18,926 bases of DNA, from positions 1-18,926 of the forward strand of contig CAZYVH010000060.1 in NCBI GenBank assembly GCA_964650905.1, read 5' to 3'. Within the stretch, counting starts at the first letter, position 1; every line of letters begins with the position of its first letter. The notes beneath the pieces were generated by a model. It did no database searches and had not been told where the DNA came from. It worked only from the letters and a program-made list of their open reading frames with translations. Source of the DNA: SZUA-36 sp964650905 (GTDB taxonomy: Bacteria > Pseudomonadota > Gammaproteobacteria > Xanthomonadales > SZUA-36). Positions 7,229 to 15,282 of the stretch are shown here, one piece after another. A program made the position numbers and the translations under genes.

Positions 7229-8145
7229 GAATCATCTCTCGGGTCCTGATGGATAATCACTTCAGCATTCGGCAGATATGCTTTGATTTCTGCCTCTACC
7301 TCATCAGCAATTTCATGCGCCTGGACCAGCAGCATGTTTTCGTCGAGTACGAGATGTAACTGTACAAAGCTGGTCTGGCCGGACTGGCGTGTGCGCATTT
7401 CATGGATAGCAGAGACCTCGGGGTGATGCATCGCGGTGGCGCGAATCTGTGTGAGAATGTCATCGGGTAATTGCCGGTCCATCAGGTGCTGGAACGCATC
7501 GTGGCCGATATGAAAGGCGCTGTAAAAAATGTAAAGGGCGACACCGATGGCAAAAACCGGGTCAGCCCACGTCCAGCCGAGCGAAGCAAGATACAGGGCC
7601 AGCAGGATGCTCATATTGGTCAAAAGGTCGGTCGCGTAATGCAGGGCATCCGCCCTGATCGCGGTGGATTGGGTTTTGTTGATCACATAACGCTGGATCA
7701 CCAGCAATATGAGGGTCAGCACGATCGCCAGTACCATGACTGCGACACCGATACCGATCTGGTCCAGGACGTGCGGATAACGCAAACGGTCAATCGCGTG
7801 CAGCATCAGGAAGATGGCCGAGCCGGCGATGAATGCCGCCTGTGCCAGACCCGCCAGTGGTTCCGCCTTGCCGTGACCAAAACGGTGCTCCTTGTCAGCA
7901 GGTTGCAGCGAATAGCGGATGGCGAACAGGTTAATCAGGGAGGCAATGGAATCCATCACAGAATCCACCAGTGAGGCCAGCAGGCCGACGGAACCGGTCA
8001 TGTACCAGGCCACCAGCTTGGCGACGATCAGGAAGCCGGCGGTTGCCACGGAAGCGATACTGGCGAGTTTCATCAACCGACCCGGGTTCGTTGGAGTTTT
8101 ACCAGGCTCGTTTATCGTTGGCGTGCTTTTAATGGGTCCAGTCAT
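7225..8145 (-). CDS. fieF: Cation diffusion facilitator (FieF-like divalent metal exporter)
   Basis: Inner-membrane cation/proton antiporter of the CDF family, exporting ions such as Fe(II) or Zn(II). With the ATG at 8145 it has 306 residues, close to E. coli FieF (300). Both metal-binding pairs are visible: Asp61 and Asp65 in helix 2 (LVDSVMDS), and His169 and Asp173 in helix 5 (ADALHYATD). The linker RYSLQPADKEHRFGHGKAE is strongly FieF-like. The C-terminal cytoplasmic domain includes RTRQSGQTSFVQLHL and ends VIIHQDPRDDS. The frame stays open to 8253, but that extension (MFIVYNVFMC...) enters the palindromic promoter of the regulator gene and is cysteine-rich and unlike the family. A later ATG at 8073 is also possible. 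First gene of a group with the MFS and PlsC-type genes. Confidence 0.9.
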   Translation of the reverse strand: MTGPIKSTPTINEPGKTPTNPGRLMKLASIASVATAGFLIVAKLVAWYMTGSVGLLASLVDSVMDSIASLINLFAIRYSLQPADKEHRFGHGKAEPLAGLAQAAFIAGSAIFLMLHAIDRLRYPHVLDQIGIGVAVMVLAIVLTLILLVIQRYVINKTQSTAIRADALHYATDLLTNMSILLALYLASLGWTWADPVFAIGVALYIFYSAFHIGHDAFQHLMDRQLPDDILTQIRATAMHHPEVSAIHEMRTRQSGQTSFVQLHLVLDENMLLVQAHEIADEVEAEIKAYLPNAEVIIHQDPRDDS

Positions 8146-8236
8146 AGGTTGCCTATAGGTTCCAAATAGCAGACTTGAATGTGCGTGCCCTGCATTATAA
8201 CCACAGCTTTGATCAGACATAAGACACATAAAAACG

Positions 8237-8265
8237 TTGTATACTATGAACATATCATATATGAT
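8237..8265 (+). promoter_or_regulatory. Predicted sigma-70 promoter of the XRE-hyf operon
   Basis: TTGTAT (8237-8242) and TATGAT (8260-8265) are separated by 17 bp. The -10 box matches five of six consensus bases, the -35 box three of six. Transcription would start near 8272, about 44 nt before the regulator ATG. The surrounding bases, roughly 8240-8315, are markedly AT-rich against GC-richer flanks. Confidence 0.55.
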
Positions 8266-8288
8266 ATAAAATATATCATATATAGAAT
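8252..8288. promoter_or_regulatory. Tandem palindromic operator overlapping the -10 box
   Basis: ATATCATATATGATAT (8252-8267) is a perfect 16-bp palindrome that covers the predicted -10 box. A second, degraded copy begins at 8273 and keeps the first 11 bases (ATATCATATAT). The copies start 21 bp apart, two turns of the helix, so two repressor dimers would sit on one face. The arrangement suggests autorepression by the XRE protein encoded just downstream; that assignment is inference. Confidence 0.6.
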
Positions 8289-8315
8289 TATATTAATCAA
8301 TACTGAGGTATAAAT

Positions 8316-8576
8316 ATGATCACGAGCGGTCAGATCAGGGCAGCGCGTGCGCTCCTGAATATGGACCGAAAAACATTGGCGGAACACGCCGGTCTGTCTC
8401 TGCCGACGATCCAGCGTATGGAGTCAGCCGATGAGGTGGTTGGCGGTAACGTCGAATCATTGGTCAAGGTCGTTGAGGTCTTTCAAAACGCTGGTGTTGA
8501 GCTCATTGCGGAGAACTTTGTGAGCCAGTGCCATGGCCGTGGCGTCAGGTTCATCCAGGCGCAGACCACGCGTTGA
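8316..8576 (+). CDS. Small XRE-family helix-turn-helix regulator
   Basis: An 86-residue DNA-binding protein with one Cro/C1-type helix-turn-helix domain at about residues 4-60: GQIRAARALLNMDRKTLAEH, then AGLSLPTIQRME as the turn and recognition helix. The tail GVELIAENFVSQCHGRGVRF resembles the C-terminus of many small stand-alone proteobacterial XRE regulators (…GRGVR…). There is no sensor or ligand domain. GAGG 7 nt before the ATG gives a good ribosome site. The stop codon ends one base before the hyfB ATG, so regulator and membrane complex are almost certainly on one transcript and translationally coupled. The palindromes directly upstream make autoregulation likely. The inducing signal is unknown. 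Confidence 0.88.
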   Translation: MITSGQIRAARALLNMDRKTLAEHAGLSLPTIQRMESADEVVGGNVESLVKVVEVFQNAGVELIAENFVSQCHGRGVRFIQAQTTR

Positions 8577-8577
8577 C

Positions 8578-10584
8578 ATGTTGTTATTGGTATTATTGCT
8601 GTTGGCGCTCGGTACGGTGTTGTCCGGCGCGGTGCTTGCTGCATTCGCTGGTTACAAACGACCGCTGCTGGCGCATCGTCTCGGGCAGGCAGGCGCCGCC
8701 GCAGGTTGTCTGTTGGGACTGGTCGTGGCGGTACTCGCTATGCTCCATGGCGAGCCTGTGGAAATCGTTCTGCCATGGAACATGCCAGGTGGTAGCATCC
8801 ACCTGGGCTTAGATGCCCTTTCCGCCTTCTTTTTGCTTCCCGTCTTTGGTCTGGGTCTGCTGTGCGCTATCTATGGCCGGCCCTACCTGCAACGACATGT
8901 TGGCCACGGTCACCCCGCTTCGCTGTGGCTACACTTCAGTCTGCTTATTTTCGGTATGGCCTGGGTGATCATCGCACGCGATGGCTTGATGTTTATGCTG
9001 GCCTGGGAAGTGATGGCGCTGGCGCCATTTTTTCTGGTGAATTACGAGGATAAAAAAGAATCTTCACGCCACGCCGCCTGGATCTATCTCATTGCCTCCC
9101 ACCTGGGTGCTGTTTTTCTGCTGGTCATGTTCGTCACTTTGGCAACGCTGGCCGGGGGCTCCGATTTTGCCGGCTTTTCACCCGCACTGGCGGCACATCC
9201 GCAGTGGATCCCTGTCATTTTTATACTGGCATTGATCGGATTTGGTTCCAAAGCGGGCTTTGTACCGATGCATATCTGGTTGCCCGAAGCGCATCCGGCT
9301 GCACCCAGTCATGCATCAGCACTGATGAGTGGTGCAATGCTGAAAGTTGGCATCTATGGTTTGGTACGCATTTTGATGTTGCTGGGGCCGCCCTCTGCCT
9401 GGTGGGGCTGGGTGCTGATCAGCATCGGTGCGATGAGCGGTATCCTCGGTGTCGTTTTTGCCCTTGCACAGCACGATCTGAAACAGTTGCTGGCTTACCA
9501 CAGCGTAGAGAATATCGGCATTATCGTGCTGGGCCTTGGCATCGGTACGCTGGGACTGGCGCTTGATCACCCCGTGATTGCCGTGCTCGGATTTACCGGT
9601 GGCCTGTTGCACGTACTCAACCACAGCATCTTCAAAGGGCTGTTGTTTCTCGGTGCTGGTGCAGTGCAAACACGTACACACACCCTGGCGATTGAATCCC
9701 TGGGTGGCTTACTCAAACAGATGCCAAAAAGCGGGTTGGCATTCCTGATCGGTGCGGCGGCCATCGTGGGACTGCCTCCTTTTAATGGCTTTGTCAGTGA
9801 ATTTCTTATATTTATTGCCGGCTTTGGCGCGGTCGCGGAAACGGCCATTGAGATGTCCGCAGGTGGTGTCATGGTCCTGGCTGCATTGAGCCTGATCAGC
9901 GGACTGGCAGCAGCCTGTTTCGCCAAGGCCGTGGGGGTTGTTTACCTGGGTGAGCCACGATCCGCGGCGGCGGCAGCGGCCCGGGAAGTACCCGTTGACA
10001 TGTTTGGGCCGATGCTGGTGCTTGCCGCTTTGTGCATTCTGCTGGGTTTGGCTGCACCTCTCATCATGTTGGCCATGGTAGTCCCGGTGGCCCAGGCAAG
10101 TGGCCTGGAAACAGGAATGGTTCATCTTGCGCTGTCGGATATAGGGCAGGTATTGATGATTGCGGTCATTGCATTTGTACTGGTGGCAGGACTGGCAAGC
10201 CTGCTCTGGCACTGGCGTAATCGCCACCTGGCAATAGCCGCTATACGACGCGGTCCAACCTGGGATTGTGGATTTGGACAGACCACGCCACGCATGCAGT
10301 ATTCGGCCTCGTCATTTGCCGATCCACTCAACCGCCAATTTGGCAGTCTGGCGCATATTGAACGCCATACCGCGCATCCGGCCGGGTTGTTTCCGCGAAC
10401 TTCAGCGAGTTTGGCAACCCACAGTACAGACCCCTTCCACCATCGACTGTTTGAACCCATTTTCTTGTGGTTAAAACAAATACTTGGCCGGGCAGAAATA
10501 ATCCAGCGTGGGCATACGCATGTCTATGTACTGTATGTGGCGCTGGCCCTTTTACTGGCTATCGGTATTGTCGTAAATCTATGA
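8578..10584 (+). CDS. hyfB: HyfB-like proton-translocating antiporter subunit of an Ehr complex
   Basis: A 668-residue polytopic inner-membrane protein, NuoL/Mrp-antiporter-like, matching E. coli HyfB in size. Ion-path residues are present: Glu144 in LAWEVMALAP, Lys225 in GFGSKAGFVP, Lys256, Lys302 in HDLKQLLAYHS, His345/His349 and Lys353 in LLHVLNHSIFKG. The C-terminal part has the HyfB-type loop TWDCGFGQTTPRMQYSASSF and ends in another helix. The start is ATG 8578, one base after the regulator stop; the frame is open upstream to 8533, but that part is the regulator gene read in another frame. The protein should couple electron flow in the soluble arm to ion movement, as antiporter-like subunits do in complex I and group 4 hydrogenases. 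Confidence 0.9.
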   Translation: MLLLVLLLLALGTVLSGAVLAAFAGYKRPLLAHRLGQAGAAAGCLLGLVVAVLAMLHGEPVEIVLPWNMPGGSIHLGLDALSAFFLLPVFGLGLLCAIYGRPYLQRHVGHGHPASLWLHFSLLIFGMAWVIIARDGLMFMLAWEVMALAPFFLVNYEDKKESSRHAAWIYLIASHLGAVFLLVMFVTLATLAGGSDFAGFSPALAAHPQWIPVIFILALIGFGSKAGFVPMHIWLPEAHPAAPSHASALMSGAMLKVGIYGLVRILMLLGPPSAWWGWVLISIGAMSGILGVVFALAQHDLKQLLAYHSVENIGIIVLGLGIGTLGLALDHPVIAVLGFTGGLLHVLNHSIFKGLLFLGAGAVQTRTHTLAIESLGGLLKQMPKSGLAFLIGAAAIVGLPPFNGFVSEFLIFIAGFGAVAETAIEMSAGGVMVLAALSLISGLAAACFAKAVGVVYLGEPRSAAAAAAREVPVDMFGPMLVLAALCILLGLAAPLIMLAMVVPVAQASGLETGMVHLALSDIGQVLMIAVIAFVLVAGLASLLWHWRNRHLAIAAIRRGPTWDCGFGQTTPRMQYSASSFADPLNRQFGSLAHIERHTAHPAGLFPRTSASLATHSTDPFHHRLFEPIFLWLKQILGRAEIIQRGHTHVYVLYVALALLLAIGIVVNL

Positions 10585-10624
10585 ATTTCATGACATATCA
10601 AGAACGCCAGGGCACTATCTGCAA

Positions 10625-11551
10625 ATGAATATAGCTATGAATTCATCGCTTTCCTTGCTGCTACCACTGATGGCAATGCTTGGCGCACCCTTGCTGCACG
10701 GCATCATCGGCCGCACCCAGGCTTGGGTAGCGGGTCGCCAGGGGCCAGCGTTGTTGCAACCCTATTTTGATTTACGCAAACTCTTCATGCGCGGTGCCGT
10801 CTATAGTAATTGCAGTACCTGGGTGCTGCGCCTTGCGCCGGTAGTTGGACTGTCTGCACTCATCCTGGCATTGTGGATGATCCCGCTAGGCGGTGTTGCC
10901 GCGCCCGTTTCATTTAGCGGCGATGCCATCGTTATCGCCGGGTTATTGGGTTTAGGTGTTTTCCTCACCCTGTTGGCCGCACTTGATACCGGCTCGAGTT
11001 TTGAAGGAATGGGGGCAAGTCGTGAAGCACATTTCAGTGCGCTTGCAGAAGCCTCATTATTCCTCACCCTGGCGGCGCTGGTGCATTTAACGGGTAAAAC
11101 ATCCCTTTCCGCCGCTTACGCCTCAATTGACGCTGATTTATGGCGCCATGCGTTGCCGATGCTGGCCATGGTGGCTGTCTCCTTCCTGATTCTGACGTTG
11201 GTTGAGAATTCGCGCATGCCGGTAGATGATCCCAACACTCATCTGGAACTGACGATGATCCATGAGGTGATGGTGCTGGATAATACGGGTCCTGACCTGG
11301 GTTTCATTCTCTATGCTTCGTCACTCAAACTGTGGCTGCTGGGGTCACTCGTCGTCGGTATTGTTACCCCGGGGAATACGGGGAGTTTGTGGCTTGATGT
11401 GATCATCAGCTGGGCAGGGATGGGTGTGTTCGCAGTCATTATTGGGCTGCTCGGCGCATTGATGGCGCGCTTGCATTTGAACAACACCCCACCCTTGATT
11501 GTGGCTGCCGGGGCATTATCCGCCGTGGCTCTGATGATTGCAGCGCGCTGA
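10625..11551 (+). CDS. hyfC: HyfC-like (NuoH-type) membrane subunit
   Basis: A 308-residue membrane protein of the NuoH/HycD/HyfC family, which anchors the soluble arm and forms the junction between the electron-transfer site and the ion channels. Signature stretches are GRTQAWVAGRQGP (29-41) followed by QPYFDLRKLF, and the conserved acidic loop ENSRMPVDDPNTHLEL (194-209) continuing TMIHEVMVLD. Length equals that of E. coli HyfC/HycD. A second in-frame ATG at 10637 could also be used; neither has a strong Shine-Dalgarno sequence. It lies 40 bp downstream of hyfB in the same operon. Confidence 0.9.
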   Translation: MNIAMNSSLSLLLPLMAMLGAPLLHGIIGRTQAWVAGRQGPALLQPYFDLRKLFMRGAVYSNCSTWVLRLAPVVGLSALILALWMIPLGGVAAPVSFSGDAIVIAGLLGLGVFLTLLAALDTGSSFEGMGASREAHFSALAEASLFLTLAALVHLTGKTSLSAAYASIDADLWRHALPMLAMVAVSFLILTLVENSRMPVDDPNTHLELTMIHEVMVLDNTGPDLGFILYASSLKLWLLGSLVVGIVTPGNTGSLWLDVIISWAGMGVFAVIIGLLGALMARLHLNNTPPLIVAAGALSAVALMIAAR

Positions 11552-11630
11552 TGATCACAACTCACAAGCCATTTGCGCAGTTCCCTGCGGCATTAGTGCT
11601 GCTAACACAACAGAAGTCGAGGCAACACTA

Positions 11631-12275
11631 GTGGATACACTTTCCGGCCTGATTCAGGCTATCAGCATTCTGACAATTTTTGTGCTACTCGGCAGCACAC
11701 GCGTCGCTACCTGTATCGGATGGCTGGCGTTGCAAGGCATTCTCATCGGGTCGATACCCGTGCTGTTGCTGGATACGCCGCTGGATTGGCACATGGAGCT
11801 GCTTATCGGCGCCAATGTTGCGCTCAAGGGATTTCTATTTCCATGGATGCTGCAAAGGTTAAGGGGGCGCGCGGGTTTTGAAAATGGCGTGGAGTCTTTT
11901 GTTGGCTTTGTCGGCTCCGTATTATTTGGTATTGCAGCGCTTGCTTTTGCCATCTGGTTAGCGAATCACATCAATACAGCCCTTTCCGGCCGCACATTTA
12001 CCGTACTCGATATGGCCATTTTCATGATTCTGAATGGCCTGTTTTTGATGATCACCCGGCGCAAGGCCATTATGCAGGTATTGGGCTATCTGGTACTCGA
12101 GAATGGCATCTTTGTCTTTGGACTGAGTACTGTCACGATCGTACCGTTACTGGTGGAACTCGGAGTATTACTGGATGCCTTTGTGGCTGTATTTGTCATG
12201 GGTTTGGCCGTCTACCGGATAAACCGCGAGTTTTTCGATATTGATATTGACAAACTCGATTCGCTGCGTGGCTGA
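11631..12275 (+). CDS. hyfE: HyfE-like (NuoK-type) membrane subunit
   Basis: A 214-residue hydrophobic protein, close to E. coli HyfE (216 residues). The C-terminal half is NuoK-like, with a conserved acidic residue in a helix (Glu157 in GYLVLENGIFVFGL) and a second acid further on in VELGVLLDAF. It should provide part of the ion path next to the HyfF-like subunit. The start is GTG 11631, with GAGG 8 nt upstream. The frame is open back to a TTG at 11538, but that extension (QRADDHNSQAI...) is not membrane-like and overlaps hyfC. There is a 79-bp gap after hyfC with no other gene. Confidence 0.88.
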   Translation: MDTLSGLIQAISILTIFVLLGSTRVATCIGWLALQGILIGSIPVLLLDTPLDWHMELLIGANVALKGFLFPWMLQRLRGRAGFENGVESFVGFVGSVLFGIAALAFAIWLANHINTALSGRTFTVLDMAIFMILNGLFLMITRRKAIMQVLGYLVLENGIFVFGLSTVTIVPLLVELGVLLDAFVAVFVMGLAVYRINREFFDIDIDKLDSLRG

Positions 12276-12276
12276 T

Positions 12277-13746
12277 ATGATTTCCGATTCACTGATTCTT
12301 TGGTTGTTACTGTTGTTGCCGATCTGCGGCGCCGTGGTATGCCTGATTACACCCAGAATAACCTATGGTATGACCATCGGTGTCAGCGCGCTACATGTGC
12401 TTCTGGCGCTCTTGGCCACGCGCAGGGTATTGGCATATGGTGCCATTTACGGCGCGGACAATTGGCTGTTTCTGGATGCCTTGTCCGTTTTTCACCTGAT
12501 CGTGCTGGGTCTGGTGTATCTGTCGAGCTCTATTTTCGCGCGTATCTATTTTGCCAGTGAGCGTGGCCGACATCGTTTTACCCGACGGGTTGCCCGGCGG
12601 TTCGGCGCCTTGTGGCTGAGTGCACTCGGTGCCATGAGCCTGCTGTTAATCTCCAGCAATCTTGGCGTCATGTGGGTGGGGATGGAAAGCACGACCTTGC
12701 TGACCGCATTTCTGATTTCTCTGTTTGTGGATCGTTTATCGCTCGAAGCGATGTGGAAGTACCTCATTATATGTTCGGTCGGCATCGCCTTCGCCTTCAT
12801 GGGCACACTGCTAGCCGCGGTCGCCGTGGAACACACTGCTGTGATGGGTGGCAGTGGCATGCTATGGACTGAATTATCTTTGCCTTCTGCCAAGTTTGAT
12901 CCGGTATTGATCAAATTTGCCTTTGCCTTTTTGATGGTGGGCTATGGTGTCAAAGCGGGACTGGCACCCGTACATTCCTGGTTACCAGATGCCCACAGCC
13001 AGGCGCCCACACCGGTTTCCGCAATGTTTTCAGGTTTTATGCTGAACGCTGCACTGTACTGTATCCTGCGTTATATGCCCTTGTTGTCACACGCGGTTGG
13101 ACCGGATTTTGCCCGTACCATGTTATTGATATTTGGGGGGCTTTCCATGCTCGTTTCGGCCGCCTTCATTGTCTTTCAGACTGATATCAAACGTCTGCTC
13201 GCCTACCATAGTGTTGAACATCTGGGTATCATCGCACTGGGCTACGGCCTCGGTCCGCTGGGGGCTTTTGCAGCCGTGTTTCACACTTTAAACCATGCTC
13301 TTTGTAAGGCATTGGCATTCTTTGCCGCAGGCCGGTTGGGGCAGCACTTCGGTACCCATGACATGGAAAAGATCCGGGGTGCAATACACGTGGACAGGCT
13401 TTGGAGCATGGCACTACTGGGCAGTATGCTGGCCCTGATTGGAGTCGCTCCATTTGCGATATTCATGAGCGAATATCAAATAGTGCGCGCCGCAATTGCC
13501 ATGCACCAGTGGACGGTGCTGGCGATATTTGTGGTGTCTGGCAGTATCATTTTTATTTCCGCTTTACGGCATGTCATCGATATATTGTATGGTGCGCCAT
13601 CGACTGAGCCTGTGCTCACCCAGGATGGGGCGGGGGCGAAAGGTACGGTGGGCATGATTCTTGGTCTGTTGTTACTGCTGGGTCTGTGGTTGCCATCGCC
13701 GTTGCTGGCCTTGATGCAACAGGCAGCAGCGGTTGTGGCCGGGTAG
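12277..13746 (+). CDS. hyfF: HyfF-like antiporter-type subunit
   Basis: A 489-residue polytopic membrane protein of the NuoL/M/N family, the second antiporter-like subunit of the complex and shorter than the HyfB-like one. Ion-path residues are visible: Glu137 in VMWVGMESTT, Lys226 in YGVKAGLAPVHSWLPDAH, a lysine in TDIKRLLAYHSVEH, and His/Lys in TLNHALCKALAFF. The ATG at 12277 begins one base after the hyfE stop, so the genes are coupled. No hyfD-like gene lies between hyfC and hyfF, so this complex has two antiporter subunits where E. coli hydrogenase 4 has three. Confidence 0.9.
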   Translation: MISDSLILWLLLLLPICGAVVCLITPRITYGMTIGVSALHVLLALLATRRVLAYGAIYGADNWLFLDALSVFHLIVLGLVYLSSSIFARIYFASERGRHRFTRRVARRFGALWLSALGAMSLLLISSNLGVMWVGMESTTLLTAFLISLFVDRLSLEAMWKYLIICSVGIAFAFMGTLLAAVAVEHTAVMGGSGMLWTELSLPSAKFDPVLIKFAFAFLMVGYGVKAGLAPVHSWLPDAHSQAPTPVSAMFSGFMLNAALYCILRYMPLLSHAVGPDFARTMLLIFGGLSMLVSAAFIVFQTDIKRLLAYHSVEHLGIIALGYGLGPLGAFAAVFHTLNHALCKALAFFAAGRLGQHFGTHDMEKIRGAIHVDRLWSMALLGSMLALIGVAPFAIFMSEYQIVRAAIAMHQWTVLAIFVVSGSIIFISALRHVIDILYGAPSTEPVLTQDGAGAKGTVGMILGLLLLLGLWLPSPLLALMQQAAAVVAG

Positions 13747-13752
13747 CTGCAC

Positions 13753-15282
13753 ATGAAAGTACAGGCCCTTAGCAGCAGGAATGGCGAAGCAGTAGCCTGG
13801 GCGGACATCCCTGACCTGGCTGTCGAGGAATTCCGGCAGTTCATTATAGAAGGTGTCAGAAACGCCAAGCGATTGCTGGCTCTGACCGGCATGCACAAGG
13901 ATGGCGATGGAGTGGAGGTGCTGGCTGTGCTGGCTGATGATGGCGCAGGCAGGCTGGAATTGGTGGCAAGCCATATTGCTGGGGAATACCCCGCCATTAC
14001 ACCAGATTGTCCGCAAGCCCATTACTTCGAGCGTGAACTGTTTGAACAATGGGGTCTGTGCCCACGCGATCATCCGTGGTTAAAACCGCTGCGTTTTCCA
14101 GCGGGTAAAAATCAGGCGAGCATCGGTAATGTGAATTACTTCGATATCGAGAGCGAGGAAACACATATCGTCGCCGTGGGACCGATCCATGCGGGCATTA
14201 TTGAGCCGGGACATTTTCACTTTTGCTGTCATGGTGAACAGATATTGCACTTGGAAATCTCGCTGGGTTACCAACATCGAGGTATTGAACGCGCCCTGAT
14301 TGGTGGGCCAGACCGGCGCACCGTTCATTATATGGAAACGCTGGCTGGCGATACTTCAGTGGGTCATACATTGGCCTGTTGTCATGCCCTGGAAGCATTG
14401 ATGGACATGGCGTGTACTTCTCAGGCAGTGCGCTTGCGGGCGATCGCGCTCGAGTTGGAGCGACTGGCCAATCATGTCGGCAACCTGGGAGGCATGAGTG
14501 CTGATGTGGGATTCTTACCCACGGCCTCCTTTTGTGGTGGCTTGCGTGGGGATTATCTCAACCTGACCGCCATGTTGTGTGGCAGCCGGCTTGGGCGTGG
14601 GCTCATCAGGCCGGGTGGTTTGGGTTTTGCTGTCGATACGAACACACTGAATGAATTGCGCCTGCGTCTTTCCGCCTTGCGTCAGTCCACCAAACGTGCG
14701 GTAGATTTACTCTGGTCCTCAGCCTCGGTGCGTGCCCGATTTAAGAACGCGGGTATGTTGACACAAGAACAAGCCCAGGTACTCGGTATGGTCGGCCCGG
14801 TAGCACGCGCCAGTGGTGTGGCACTGGATGTGCGCCACGACCATCCTTTAAAGGCAGGGCGTGATGAAGGCTTCAAAGTGACTCAAGTTGAACAAGAGGA
14901 AAGAGGCGATGTTTTTGCCCGTGCTCGTCAACGCTTATTCGAAATTGAGCAATCGCACCAACTATTGGACAGGTGGCTGGATAAAGCCCTGGCGTTAAAC
15001 ACGGAAGCTGACACGCAACCAGCGATATACGACGCGCTGTCCAATGCCCTGCCTGACCTGGCACCGGACCGGCTTGTCGTATCCTTGGTGGAAGGGTGGC
15101 GCGGGGAGATATGCCATATTGTGTCAACCAATGGCGTCGGCCATTTCCGGCGCTACAAGATCATCGATCCCTCGTTTCATAACTGGTATGGCATAACGCT
15201 TGCAATGCGCGGCCAACCGATTCTGGATTTTCCAGTGTGTAACAAGAGTTTTGATTTGTCCTATTGTGGTCATGATTTATGA
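13753..15282 (+). CDS. hyfG: HyfG-like large subunit lacking all NiFe ligands (NuoC/NuoD-type fusion, Ehr)
   Basis: A 509-residue soluble-arm protein. Residues 1-120 resemble the NuoC/HycE N-terminal domain and the rest the NuoD/hydrogenase large-subunit domain (GPIHAGIIEPGHF, LEISLGYQHRGIERAL, LELERLANHVGNLGGMSADVGF). In group 4 hydrogenases the NiFe centre is held by CxxC in a CGIC motif and CxxC in DPCxxC near the C-terminus. Here the first site reads AGDT (Ala198, Thr201) and the second SFDLSYCGHDL (Ser503, Gly506); Cys505 is out of register. The chain ends right after this motif. It therefore cannot bind a NiFe centre in the usual way and belongs to the energy-converting-hydrogenase-related group. 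The substrate is unknown. The hyfH/I fusion gene overlaps its stop codon by ATGA. Confidence 0.9.
   Translation: MKVQALSSRNGEAVAWADIPDLAVEEFRQFIIEGVRNAKRLLALTGMHKDGDGVEVLAVLADDGAGRLELVASHIAGEYPAITPDCPQAHYFERELFEQWGLCPRDHPWLKPLRFPAGKNQASIGNVNYFDIESEETHIVAVGPIHAGIIEPGHFHFCCHGEQILHLEISLGYQHRGIERALIGGPDRRTVHYMETLAGDTSVGHTLACCHALEALMDMACTSQAVRLRAIALELERLANHVGNLGGMSADVGFLPTASFCGGLRGDYLNLTAMLCGSRLGRGLIRPGGLGFAVDTNTLNELRLRLSALRQSTKRAVDLLWSSASVRARFKNAGMLTQEQAQVLGMVGPVARASGVALDVRHDHPLKAGRDEGFKVTQVEQEERGDVFARARQRLFEIEQSHQLLDRWLDKALALNTEADTQPAIYDALSNALPDLAPDRLVVSLVEGWRGEICHIVSTNGVGHFRRYKIIDPSFHNWYGITLAMRGQPILDFPVCNKSFDLSYCGHDL

Noticed and set aside
8146..8253. N-terminal extension of the FieF-like protein to 8253
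   Set aside because: The extension enters the palindromic promoter and its sequence is not like any CDF N-terminus; ATG 8145 gives the family length.
8252..8288. Palindromes as a bidirectional transcription terminator
   Set aside because: The stems are almost purely AT and lie between divergent gene starts, where a terminator is not expected.
13476..13997. Minus-strand open frame of 173 codons opposite hyfF and hyfG
   Set aside because: Spans the junction of two genes with clear homology; low-complexity Ser/Ala/Thr-rich translation.
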